Shown piece after piece: positions 1-7,465 of a stretch of DNA of 64,000 bases. The stretch lies in NCBI GenBank assembly GCA_964446485.1, contig CAYUOU010000012.1, positions 5,518 to 69,517 of the forward strand, read 5' to 3'. Made by a program: the position numbers and the translations under genes. Under the pieces are notes generated by a model. That model was given only the letters and a program-made list of their open reading frames with translations. It was not told the origin of the DNA and did not search any database. How positions within the stretch are numbered: position 1 is the first letter of the stretch; every line of letters starts with the position of its first letter. This DNA is from JBDRRP01 sp964446485. GTDB taxonomy: Bacteria; Desulfobacterota; Desulfobacteria; Desulfobacterales; JBDRRP01.

Positions 1-66
1 CGCCCGGAAGATGTTTGCTTTCCCGCGAAAGCGTGTCCTCCGGCGGGGGTTCGAGATGGGTCGGTA

Positions 67-315
67 TCAGTTCAGATACTCGGACAGGATTTCCTCGAAA
101 TCATCGACCGTGGTGAAATCACCGTCGACCCGGAGATCACCGTTGATTTTGACCGAGGGAAAGGCCGTGATGTCTTCTGCCTTGGCATCGGCGGGATCGG
201 CCGTTGCTTCGACCTCGATGTCGATCTCCATTCTCGCAACGGCTTTTCGAAGATTTTTCTCGACGACGATGGATCGGGAGCAACCGCGTGTAAATACCTG
301 TATTCTTTCAAGCAT
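67..315 (-). CDS. Small thioredoxin-fold protein with degenerate active site
   Basis: Encodes 82 residues with the size and layout of the small redox-active thioredoxin family (Thioredoxin_3-like): a beta strand (IQVFTRGC), a helix (VEKNLRKAVA), and the cis-Pro segment ITAFPSVKING followed by a C-terminal helix. The usual CxxC is reduced to CSRS, so only one cysteine remains and disulfide exchange in the ordinary sense is doubtful. An AGGAG lies six bases before the ATG. It follows the methyltransferase gene on the same strand after about 200 bp, and small thioredoxin-like genes are often found near corrinoid methyltransferases, so co-expression is plausible. The specific partner is not known. 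Confidence 0.8.
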   Translation of the reverse strand: MLERIQVFTRGCSRSIVVEKNLRKAVARMEIDIEVEATADPADAKAEDITAFPSVKINGDLRVDGDFTTVDDFEEILSEYLN

Positions 316-522
316 TAGTTTCTCCTGGCTCGGTGGATGTCATTTATGGCGCACGTCTTCACAGCTGCGCTCATACCTGCGGGTTTGCGGCCGCGGGCAG
401 ACATGGGGGCGGGCTGCCGGCCCCCCCCCTTGCGTACCGTTCTTGCCGGTGAATCGGGCTGTGAGGGAGGGTTTGGGTGGTGGTCCACCAGCCGGACGCA
501 AGGGGGGGAGCGGCGCACGCCT

Positions 523-1641
523 TCAAAGCGCTTTCGGTTGAAAGGGGTATTGGCCATATTCGTGAGCCATTTTCACCCATTCTCTGAAATTTTCATTGGA
601 GGTCGACGGCAGCACCTGCCCGGTCGGGACAAAGATGACACCGCCGCCGGGTGCTCCGATATCGAGGACCCGCTTGCATTCTTCCCGGATCACCTCCACG
701 GGGCCTTTATCCAGGAACCCGCCGCGGAAGGGGAGCCCGCCGGCAACACCCATCTTGTCGTTGACCATTTCCTTGACCCACTCGGGGCCATGGGACTTGT
801 CAAGGTGCAGGCCGACCAGGTTGGCATCCTTTGTGAGCTTCTCGATCCAGGCCTGGGTCTTGGGTCGGGTCAGATTGCCGTGGGTGTGATAAAAAGTGCG
901 CTGGCCGAATTCTTTTTCAACCATCTTGCTCATTTCGACCACATAGGGGGAAACGAACCGCTCGGCCATGGCGGGAGACATCAGCTCCACCCCCCAGAAG
1001 TCACAGAGATAGAGCCAGCTCTGCGTCCCGGGAGCTGCGGCCTCGTACTGGGCACGGATCCAGTCCATGGCGAAATCCGAGGCGCAGCGGCACATGTCGT
1101 CCACCCATTCGGGGTCCTCGGTGAGGACTTCACTAAGGCTCGACACATCCATGAACAGAAGGTTGGCGGCGGCGATGCCCGTGTAATAAAAGGGGGTGAC
1201 CGGAGTGTGGCGGCCGATGGCCCCGGAGACGTACTCGATGGACTTGAGCGCTCCTTTCATGCGCGGGTCCTTCAGCGGATCCAGCGGCATCTTCTTTTTG
1301 ACCTGATACCAGTCATCCTTTTTTTGCACAGGGTGCTTGACGCACTGAACGCTCATGCCGTGTTTTTCGGGAATATCCAGTACGCCGCCGAGCAGCGGCA
1401 CGCCGAAGCCCATATCGTAGTAGGCCCCGTAGGCCACGTCGTAGTCGATATTTTCCACGCACCATAAGGAGGCCAGTGCCGCCTTTTCCGAATCGTACCA
1501 ATCCTGCCCGGTGATGTCGCTGAGCTTCCAGCCCATGCCGTACACCATCTGGGCCTGGTTTCTGGGAAACACCGGAACGCAGTCCGGTTCCTTGAGATCG
1601 AATACCCGCTGAACTCTCTCTTTTTTTGTCAGTTTCTCCAT
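523..1641 (-). CDS. Uroporphyrinogen decarboxylase-family (MtaA/CmuA-like) methyltransferase
   Basis: The 372-residue protein has the length and conserved blocks of the URO-D-fold family that includes methylcobamide:CoM methyltransferases (MtaA/MtbA) and CmuA, rather than HemE: an N-terminal KKERVQRVFDLKEPDCVPVFP block, the YHTHGN segment and the C-terminal IGAPGGGVIFVPTGQVLP block. MtaA-type enzymes bind zinc through an H-x-C...C motif; here the middle position is histidine (HTHGN), so metal binding may differ. The likely role is methyl transfer to or from a corrinoid or thiol; the substrate is not predictable. A strong AAGGAG precedes the ATG. No corrinoid protein gene is adjacent. Downstream on the same strand is the small thioredoxin-like gene. 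Confidence 0.85.
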   Translation of the reverse strand: MEKLTKKERVQRVFDLKEPDCVPVFPRNQAQMVYGMGWKLSDITGQDWYDSEKAALASLWCVENIDYDVAYGAYYDMGFGVPLLGGVLDIPEKHGMSVQCVKHPVQKKDDWYQVKKKMPLDPLKDPRMKGALKSIEYVSGAIGRHTPVTPFYYTGIAAANLLFMDVSSLSEVLTEDPEWVDDMCRCASDFAMDWIRAQYEAAAPGTQSWLYLCDFWGVELMSPAMAERFVSPYVVEMSKMVEKEFGQRTFYHTHGNLTRPKTQAWIEKLTKDANLVGLHLDKSHGPEWVKEMVNDKMGVAGGLPFRGGFLDKGPVEVIREECKRVLDIGAPGGGVIFVPTGQVLPSTSNENFREWVKMAHEYGQYPFQPKAL

Positions 1642-1667
1642 GATGTTCTCCTTCTTGGGTGATCAGT

Positions 1668-1687
1668 GCCAAGTAGAAAAACTTGGC
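1668..1687. promoter_or_regulatory. Short inverted repeat upstream of the methyltransferase gene
   Basis: GCCAAGT and ACTTGGC form a perfect 7-bp inverted repeat with a 6-base loop, 27 bp upstream of the methyltransferase ATG. It could be an operator or a small RNA hairpin in the leader; the sequence alone does not decide. Confidence 0.3.
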
Positions 1688-1789
1688 GGTATACAAAGTG
1701 GTGGGATTATCATCGGCACCTCATCCTGGAAACGACAAAAACCCCTGAAATAATAAATATTATGAAAGTGATACCTGTCTATTTCAAAC

Positions 1790-2536
1790 TTAAAACAAAC
1801 CCCAAATAAGCTTGCCGGCGACCAATATGAGAACGACTCCATACAGTTGTTTAATCCATTTAGGCTTCGCTTTAGAGGACATGAATACCGCACCCAATTG
1901 TGAAGCGATGATGACCGCTATGACTACTGATATAGTTAATGTCCAATCAAATTTGCCCTCGGCCGCATGCCCTAAATAGCCGGTAAATGATGAAAAGGTA
2001 ACAACGAAAGCAGTTGTGGCTGCCGCCACTTTAGTCTTGTATCCCATCCACATTAAAATGGGAGCGATGATAAAACCGCCACCGATACCGAGCAATCCAC
2101 CCGCGAATCCGGCAAATGCCCCGACGCCAGCACCGATAATGGACCTTTTCGCTAATGGCATCAATTCTTCCGGTTCAGGTTGTTGGGATGCCCAAAGCGT
2201 TCTGGCCGCAGCGATTGCTACCGCAATTGCAAATAACAGTATCAATGGCCTTTCTGGGATGTATCTGGAAGTGAGCGCTCCGATTGGTGCAAAAATGAAA
2301 GCGGCACTTGCCATTGCAAGTCCGCCTTTCCAATCAACTAATTTTTTTAACGAATATGGGATTAAAGCGATAAGCGTATTTAACCCATTGAGTAATAGAC
2401 CTAGCGGTATTGCGACTTCTTTTACCGAAAATCCCGCCCATTTAAAAATCGGGACATAAATCATTCCACCGCCCAAACCTAATATTGCAAAAACGAAAGA
2501 AACTATAAATATCGCCGATACGATGAAATAGAGCAT
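1790..2536 (-). CDS. TauE/SafE family sulfite/sulfur-anion exporter (small form)
   Basis: A 248-residue polytopic membrane protein with the TauE/SafE repeat pattern. The first half contains the glycine-rich LGLGGGMIYVP segment and the second half the matching LGIGGGFIIAP segment, the internal duplication typical of this family. Members export sulfite, sulfoacetate or related anions. It lies 55 bp downstream of a rhodanese-like gene on the same strand, suggesting a sulfane-sulfur/sulfite handling pair. The coding sequence is markedly more AT-rich (many AAA, ATT, TTT codons) than the GC-rich neighbours, which points to recent transfer of the pair. Substrate cannot be set from sequence. Confidence 0.88.
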   Translation of the reverse strand: MLYFIVSAIFIVSFVFAILGLGGGMIYVPIFKWAGFSVKEVAIPLGLLLNGLNTLIALIPYSLKKLVDWKGGLAMASAAFIFAPIGALTSRYIPERPLILLFAIAVAIAAARTLWASQQPEPEELMPLAKRSIIGAGVGAFAGFAGGLLGIGGGFIIAPILMWMGYKTKVAAATTAFVVTFSSFTGYLGHAAEGKFDWTLTISVVIAVIIASQLGAVFMSSKAKPKWIKQLYGVVLILVAGKLIWGLF

Positions 2537-2591
2537 GTTGCTATTCCGTTTCTATCTAATGGCCCGAATATGCGCGAAAATTGGATACAAA

Positions 2592-2978
2592 TCATACCGT
2601 ATGATTCAATGAATCATACAGATATTTGGCGTTATCACCCCTTAAATGGTCTGCTAATCCTAAAAGGCCATCAACTAAATATCTTGCGTTGAATCCCTGT
2701 TGAAGCAAGAAAACTCTTCCCATAATCGCTCTGTCGTAATGAGGGCAGGCCGTTACGACCAATTTAGATTTGTCCAGTTCGGTAAATCGGGCTGGTAGTT
2801 CATTTAAGGGTATATTTTTTGAAAATGAGAAATGCCAAGTATCAAATTCTTCTTTAAAGCGTATGTCGATGAATTGCACATCGCCGCTTTTGAGCAATTT
2901 CAGTAATTCCGGAATTTGTATTTTCATTTCTTTTCGGGAATCATAATTGAATGTTTCTAAATATTTGGCAAAGTCCAT
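2592..2978 (-). CDS. Rhodanese-like domain protein
   Basis: A 128-residue single-domain protein with the rhodanese layout: FIDIRFKEEFDTWHF (CH2A region), NIPLNEL, and the active-site loop beginning at Cys78 in VVTACPHYDRA. The active-site loop differs from the usual CxxGxRS but keeps the cysteine that would carry a persulfide and an arginine six residues on. The family transfers sulfane sulfur or serves as a sulfide/persulfide carrier. It is the first gene of an AT-rich two-gene unit with the downstream TauE/SafE exporter. No good Shine-Dalgarno precedes the ATG (only GGGAAA); Met18 is an alternative start. Confidence 0.8.
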   Translation of the reverse strand: MDFAKYLETFNYDSRKEMKIQIPELLKLLKSGDVQFIDIRFKEEFDTWHFSFSKNIPLNELPARFTELDKSKLVVTACPHYDRAIMGRVFLLQQGFNARYLVDGLLGLADHLRGDNAKYLYDSLNHTV

Positions 2979-2994
2979 TGAGAGATTTCCCTTT

Positions 2995-3009
2995 CTAAAA
3001 TTATTTTAG
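2995..3009. promoter_or_regulatory. Palindrome in leader of rhodanese-TauE pair
   Basis: CTAAAA-TTA-TTTTAG is a perfect 6-bp inverted repeat with a 3-base centre, 17 bp upstream of the rhodanese ATG. Its position and AT richness fit a repressor operator in the leader. Confidence 0.35.
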
Positions 3010-3045
3010 GTATCGTGAAAAATGGGGGGGCGGAAGTGCCTGCTG

Positions 3046-3065
3046 ACAATATTATTGTATACAAT
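3046..3065. promoter_or_regulatory. Overlapping palindromes upstream of rhodanese-TauE pair
   Basis: ATTGTATACAAT (3054-3065) is a perfect 12-bp palindrome, and ACAAT-ATT-ATTGT (3046-3058) is a second inverted repeat overlapping it. On the minus strand a TTGACA box (plus-strand TGTCAA, 3099-3104) lies further upstream, but a good -10 box at standard spacing is not evident. Together these fit an operator region for an ArsR- or TetR-like repressor controlling the AT-rich sulfur pair; no such regulator gene is in the window next to it. Confidence 0.4.
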
Positions 3066-3261
3066 CACCATGTACTCCTAAATACATCAACGATTTTTTG
3101 TCAAGGCTTTTTTATCTGGTTCATCGGCGAGGCTGGGGCCCTCCATCCCCGATAAGGGGCTGTCGAACTTTTTTGGACGAGGGCCAGGTCCGGCGAAAGA
3201 CCCATTCCACCATAGCCAACGATGGTAAAGGTGGGGTTGCACTCGGCAGGAAAACAGCCGG

Positions 3262-4671
3262 TCAGGCTTTAACTTGGCGGAACGGATCGGCGGCGATGCC
3301 GTAGCGGCGCATGATCTGCTGCAGGGCCTGACGCTCCAGACCGCAGTTCTGCGCGGCCTGGGTGACGTTGCCCTCGGTGGCGCGGAGCAGATCGCAGATG
3401 AACGATTCGTTGAACTGCTGGAGCACCTGCTCCTTGGCGGCCTTGTAGGGCAGGTGATGCCACGGCGAGGGGGCGCCCTCGGTGGCGGGTTGCGGGCCAC
3501 CGGCCTCCAGCCCGACGTCGGCCGGTTGAATGGTGTCGCCCTCGGAGAAGATGATGCCCTGGAGGATGAGGTTCTCCATTTCCCGGATGTTGCCCACCCA
3601 GCGCCGTTTCTTGAAAGCTTCCATGAGTTCGGGGCTCAGGCGCTTTTGCCCCCGGTCCATCTCCCGGCAGTGTTTTTGAAGCAGGTGACCGGCGATGAGG
3701 GGGATGTCCTCGGGCCGCTCTCTGAGGGGGGGAAGGCGGATGGGGAGTACATTGAGCCGGTAGAAGAAGTCTTCGCGGTATTCGTTTTTACGGATTTTTT
3801 CCTGAAGATCCCGGTTCGTGGAAGCGATGATGCGTACGTCCACCACAATGGTCTTGGTGTCTCCCAGGGGTTTGATCATCTTGTCCTGGAGCACCCTCAG
3901 GAGTTTGGTCTGAATGGTGGGGCTGATGTCGCCGATCTCGTCCAGAAAGATCGTTCCCCCGTGGGCTTCCTGGAAAAGGCCGATCTTGTTTTGCGTGGCG
4001 TGAGTGAATGCGCCCTTTTTGTACCCGAAGAGTTCGCTCTCCAAAATATGCTCGGGCACGGTGGGGCAGTTCACCGCGACAAAGGGCCCGCTGCACCGGG
4101 GACTCAGGGAATGGATGGCCCGGGCCGTGAGATCCTTTCCCACCCCGGACTCTCCGGTGATGAGGACGGTGAGATCGGTTTTGGCGATGGTGCGGATGCT
4201 CTCGAAGACCTGCTTCATCTTGGGGCTGTGACCCGCCATGTCCTCGAAGGCGTTTCCCCCCTTGCAGGCCGACTGGAGGCGGCGGTTTTCCCGGAGCAGG
4301 TCGCTGCGCTCCAGGGCCTTTTCCAGCCGCACGAGCAGGGTGTCGTGCTCGAAGGGCTTGGTGATGAAGTCATAGGCGCCGCTTTTCATGGCGGCGACGG
4401 CGGTGTCCACCTGTCCGTAGGCGGTCATCATGATCACGGTGAGATCGGGGTGCTCCGCCTTTACTATATCGAGCAGTTCCAGGCCGTCCATTCCCGGCAT
4501 CTTGATATCTGCCAGCACGAGGTCGTAGGCCGCCTGCCCGATCATTTGCAGGGCCGTCTCGCCGCCGGGTGCCGTGTCAACACGACAGTCGAGGTCCGGC
4601 GCCAAGCTGCGTTTGAGCAACTCGCGCATGTCCTGTTCGTCATCCACCACTAGGATGATCCGACGGGTCAT
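3262..4671 (-). CDS. Sigma-54-dependent response regulator (NtrC family) with GAFTHA variant
   Basis: 469 residues in the classical order: receiver domain (1-120, phospho-acceptor Asp55 in LADIKMP, Lys in TKPF), AAA+ sigma-54 activation domain (about 150-380; Walker A GESGVGKD, Walker B GGTIFLDEIGD, RxxxEYREDFFYRLN), and a C-terminal Fis-type helix-turn-helix (about 425-465). The sigma-54 contact loop reads GAFTHA instead of GAFTGA. The start codon overlaps the kinase stop as ATGA, so the two are translationally coupled. It should activate sigma-54 promoters, and the best candidates are the two -24/-12 sites between 8755 and 9189 ahead of the TauE operon (its own) and the molybdoenzyme operon. 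Confidence 0.95.
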   Translation of the reverse strand: MTRRIILVVDDEQDMRELLKRSLAPDLDCRVDTAPGGETALQMIGQAAYDLVLADIKMPGMDGLELLDIVKAEHPDLTVIMMTAYGQVDTAVAAMKSGAYDFITKPFEHDTLLVRLEKALERSDLLRENRRLQSACKGGNAFEDMAGHSPKMKQVFESIRTIAKTDLTVLITGESGVGKDLTARAIHSLSPRCSGPFVAVNCPTVPEHILESELFGYKKGAFTHATQNKIGLFQEAHGGTIFLDEIGDISPTIQTKLLRVLQDKMIKPLGDTKTIVVDVRIIASTNRDLQEKIRKNEYREDFFYRLNVLPIRLPPLRERPEDIPLIAGHLLQKHCREMDRGQKRLSPELMEAFKKRRWVGNIREMENLILQGIIFSEGDTIQPADVGLEAGGPQPATEGAPSPWHHLPYKAAKEQVLQQFNESFICDLLRATEGNVTQAAQNCGLERQALQQIMRRYGIAADPFRQVKA

Positions 4672-6212
4672 GGTTTTTTCCTACCGCTGCTGTCGAATGA
4701 TGATCCGGTCGTTCCGGCCGTGGGCTCCAGGGGCAGCGATACGCGAAACGACGTTTTCTCGCCGGGGATACTTACCACCTGGATGTCGCCGCCGTGGTTG
4801 GCGACGATGCCATAACTCACCGACAACCCCAGCCCGGTGCCTTCCCCGGTCGGCTTGGTTGTGTAAAAGGGGTCGAAAATGCGTTCCAGGTGAACCGGAT
4901 CGATGCCGGGGCCGTCGTCGATGACCCTGATCACCGCCGTGTTGTCCGCTGCGGCCAATTCGGTTTCGATTCGGATGCTGCCCGTCGTGCCCACGGCGTA
5001 TAGCGCGTTCATGACGAGATTGATGATCACCTGTCGGATTTTTTTATCATCGATACGGATTCTCGGCAACTCGCCGTCATAGCGTGCGGTGAGCGTCGTC
5101 TTTCCCATCTTGGCATGGTGGGTGATAAAATGAACGACATCCTCGATGAGGGCGTTGATATCGGTTGGCTCCCGGACCGTCGGTGAACTGCGTGCAAAGT
5201 TGAGCAGGTCCTCCACGATGGCCTTGCAGTTGCGCACATGCTTTTCGATGATTTTGAGGTCGCCGTGAAGCCCTTCGTCCGAGTCCTTCCGTCGAAGCAG
5301 CAGCTGAGTGTAGCCCAGGATGACCCCAAGGGGGTTGTTGATTTCGTGGGCGATGCCAGCGGACAGTTCCCCGATGGACGCGAGCTTGTCCGCCTGGGCC
5401 ATCTGTTTTTCCATTTGGCGGAGCTGTTCGATGTCTTTGACGAGGAAGTGGATGGTGGCCGGTTCGTCGCCGGCGGCCGGGTCCAGGCTCCCGCTGATCA
5501 GGGCGTGCAGGGTGGCGCCATCCAGACGCCTCAGCAGAACCTCTCTGCTGGTTACGAATCCGCTGCTGCCGATGTCCCGCACCAGGGTTTCAAAATCTTT
5601 CTCACGTGTGAAAAAACCTTTGATGCGCTTGCCGATCAACATCTCTGGCCGATTGTTGGCGAGCGTGTTCACCCCGAGGGGATTCCCGTCTAGAATGATG
5701 CCTTCGGTATCTGTAACCAAGATGATGTCGCGGGAAATTTCGAAAATGCGCCGGTAACGGCGCTCCGAGCGCGTCAAGGCAGCGGTGCGCTCGCCGACCA
5801 CCTGCTCGAGATTCTGGTTGAGAAAAAGCAGGTCGTGATGCGCGGTGCGCAGGGCCTCCCGATCGAGTGAAATTTGCCGGTATGAACGCCAGACGTTTTT
5901 AAAAAACAGGGTGGCCGCCCCGGCAAACATGAACATCAGGGTGTTGACGGCGCCGCTGTATGGGCTGATGCTTTTCCAGACCGTCCAGTTTCCGCTGAGC
6001 ACAAGGATCTGCCGAAGGATGTGGCCGACCGAGCGGGAGATAGCGAAACCCGCCAGACCGAGACAGAGAAACTGGAGATAGCTCCAGATGACGTTTTCCG
6101 GATCCTGCCGTTTGAGCCAGAACGCCAAGTGCAGGCAGAGAAAACTCAGAACGATCATGATCACCGAGCCGACGAGATCCACCGCCAGGATGGGCACCCA
6201 AGAGGTGATCAT
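4668..6212 (-). CDS. Membrane sensor histidine kinase with PAS domain
   Basis: 514 residues starting at MITSWVP, where ATGA overlaps the upstream stop; a longer in-frame extension upstream is a shadow of the preceding gene. Three hydrophobic segments (about 8-33, 45-70, 87-104) anchor it in the membrane with little periplasmic loop. They are followed by a coiled-coil linker, a PAS domain (about 150-260), a HisKA domain with phospho-accepting His289 in AHEINNPLG, and an HATPase domain with N box (INLVMNALYAV), G1 (DDGPGID), F (DPFYTTK) and G2 (GTGLGLS) boxes. It is the partner of the coupled sigma-54 activator. The signal could be membrane redox state, since there is no sizeable extracytoplasmic sensor domain. 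Confidence 0.95.
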   Translation of the reverse strand: MITSWVPILAVDLVGSVIMIVLSFLCLHLAFWLKRQDPENVIWSYLQFLCLGLAGFAISRSVGHILRQILVLSGNWTVWKSISPYSGAVNTLMFMFAGAATLFFKNVWRSYRQISLDREALRTAHHDLLFLNQNLEQVVGERTAALTRSERRYRRIFEISRDIILVTDTEGIILDGNPLGVNTLANNRPEMLIGKRIKGFFTREKDFETLVRDIGSSGFVTSREVLLRRLDGATLHALISGSLDPAAGDEPATIHFLVKDIEQLRQMEKQMAQADKLASIGELSAGIAHEINNPLGVILGYTQLLLRRKDSDEGLHGDLKIIEKHVRNCKAIVEDLLNFARSSPTVREPTDINALIEDVVHFITHHAKMGKTTLTARYDGELPRIRIDDKKIRQVIINLVMNALYAVGTTGSIRIETELAAADNTAVIRVIDDGPGIDPVHLERIFDPFYTTKPTGEGTGLGLSVSYGIVANHGGDIQVVSIPGEKTSFRVSLPLEPTAGTTGSSFDSSGRKKP

Positions 6213-6703
6213 GGGGTGTTCTCCGGTTTCGATGTCGGGTGGCTGTCGCTGGCGAGCCGCCGCAACCCGAGATAGAGCAGCAACAGCGCAGGCACGCAGA
6301 TCAGGTGATCGAGTTTTGCTATGTAGTATACGGTGGCCAGGATCTCTTGTCCCGGCAGGGTCTCGATATGAACGGTCCAGGTGTCCAACTGAGTGACGGT
6401 CAGCAGTCGGATCTGTTCGTCGAGGGCATGGACGATGAAGGCATCCACATTCCAAAAAATAAGCATTATGCCCGCGTATTGGATCATGCGCCAGCCCGCA
6501 GCGGCCGTCAGGTGGTGGCGCCGGAGCCAGAAAACGAGGGTCGCCATGGCAAAAGCAAAAAAAACATGGGCGAGCTGGTGGGCCACCAGCCCCTCGGGTT
6601 CCCCATGGGTCTGGGTGGCCCAGGCCGGCCCCGCGGCGGCCGTCACCAGGACCACCGCCGCTGCCAGCATGAGGGCGCGGCATTTATACGGGGGGGTATT
6701 CAT
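6209..6703 (-). CDS. Small histidine-containing membrane protein of the two-component operon
   Basis: 164 residues from the ATG at 6703 (an upstream in-frame ATG at 6736 adds 11 residues but would delay the signal peptide). It has a Sec signal (LMLAAAVVLVTAAAGPAWA) then at least three hydrophobic segments: HVFFAFAMATLVFW, MIQYAGIMLIFW and LICVPALLLLYLGL. Histidines sit next to the membrane segments (HQLAHVFF, RRHHLTA, DAFIVHAL, KLDHLI), which would suit haem or metal binding. The stop overlaps the kinase start (ATGA), so it is probably an accessory sensor or input subunit for the kinase. I do not recognise a named family. Confidence 0.75.
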   Translation of the reverse strand: MNTPPYKCRALMLAAAVVLVTAAAGPAWATQTHGEPEGLVAHQLAHVFFAFAMATLVFWLRRHHLTAAAGWRMIQYAGIMLIFWNVDAFIVHALDEQIRLLTVTQLDTWTVHIETLPGQEILATVYYIAKLDHLICVPALLLLYLGLRRLASDSHPTSKPENTP

Positions 6704-6773
6704 GGTGGCCCCCATGATGCGGGCTCTCCGGGTCACGTGTCAAGAGGCGTGGTGCCGGAGAAATTCCGGTGGT

Positions 6774-7373
6774 TCAGGCCTGAGGCGCTTTTTTGGGTGC
6801 GGGCGGCAGGACCACATCGGCCAGGGTGACCATGTCGTCGGCGTCTTTCCGGATCGTTTCAAGGTGGTTATCCACGACGTTGAACAGCGGAAGGCACTTT
6901 TTGAGTTTGGCAAACAGCATGCTCACCAGGATGAACATGGGGATGAAGGAGAATGCGTAGCCGACGCCGCCCTGGATACCGGGCAAATCGATGGGCAGCA
7001 AAAACACCACCCCTTCAAAACGTGTCTGCAGCCAGGCCAGGGCAAAGGGGGCGGGCCACAGGTAGGAGACGGAGACGGTCAACTGGGCGAAGAAGTATTT
7101 GCCGAAGGCGTCGTTGGCTTCACGGTTGAGCAGTTTGTAGGCGGGCTTGTCCTTGGCGATCAGCGCCTTGACAGACAGGTTCTGCATGCGGACCATATCA
7201 CGGTTCTGCCGAATCAGGTGCTCCCGATTGAAACGGGTGGCCGCCAACACGGTGATACTCCCGATGAGGGCGCACAACAGGCTCAGCACGGCGATGCCCA
7301 GGAGATACCCCAGGATGGGCTCATCGCTCAGCCGGAAGAAAAAGATCAAAAACGGGTCGATGACGCTGAACAT
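6774..7373 (-). CDS. EMC3/TMCO1-like (DUF106-type) integral membrane protein
   Basis: 199 residues with an N-terminal hydrophobic segment (about 20-45), a charged cytoplasmic helix pair (RFNREHLIRQNRDMVRMQNL and following, about 47-90), then two membrane segments (about 98-120 and 135-158) and a hydrophilic tail ending in a Pro/Lys-rich stretch. This order matches the DUF106/EMC3/YidC-like insertase-fold proteins, but I can only see topology and coiled-coil character, not a diagnostic motif. It sits between the large TauE-type exporter and the small membrane protein on the same strand, so it may assist assembly or operation of the exporter. Confidence 0.6.
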   Translation of the reverse strand: MFSVIDPFLIFFFRLSDEPILGYLLGIAVLSLLCALIGSITVLAATRFNREHLIRQNRDMVRMQNLSVKALIAKDKPAYKLLNREANDAFGKYFFAQLTVSVSYLWPAPFALAWLQTRFEGVVFLLPIDLPGIQGGVGYAFSFIPMFILVSMLFAKLKKCLPLFNVVDNHLETIRKDADDMVTLADVVLPPAPKKAPQA

Positions 7374-7465
7374 GGCGATGTCCTTATGACGTTTGGGGGC
7401 ATCCCGGCGGGAGCAGGCCCGCCGGGACGCGATTTACTGTCACACCGGCTTTCCGGCGCTTTGGA

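Noticed and set aside
337..1467. 376-codon plus-strand open frame
   Set aside because: Runs antisense to the URO-D-family methyltransferase; composition and lack of family motifs mark it as a shadow in a GC-rich gene.
3274..4653. 459-codon plus-strand open frame
   Set aside because: Exact antisense shadow of the sigma-54 response regulator; no motifs.
4668..6683. 671-residue version of the histidine kinase
   Set aside because: The first 157 residues are a shifted-frame reading of the upstream membrane protein gene; the ATGA overlap at 6209-6212 gives the true start.
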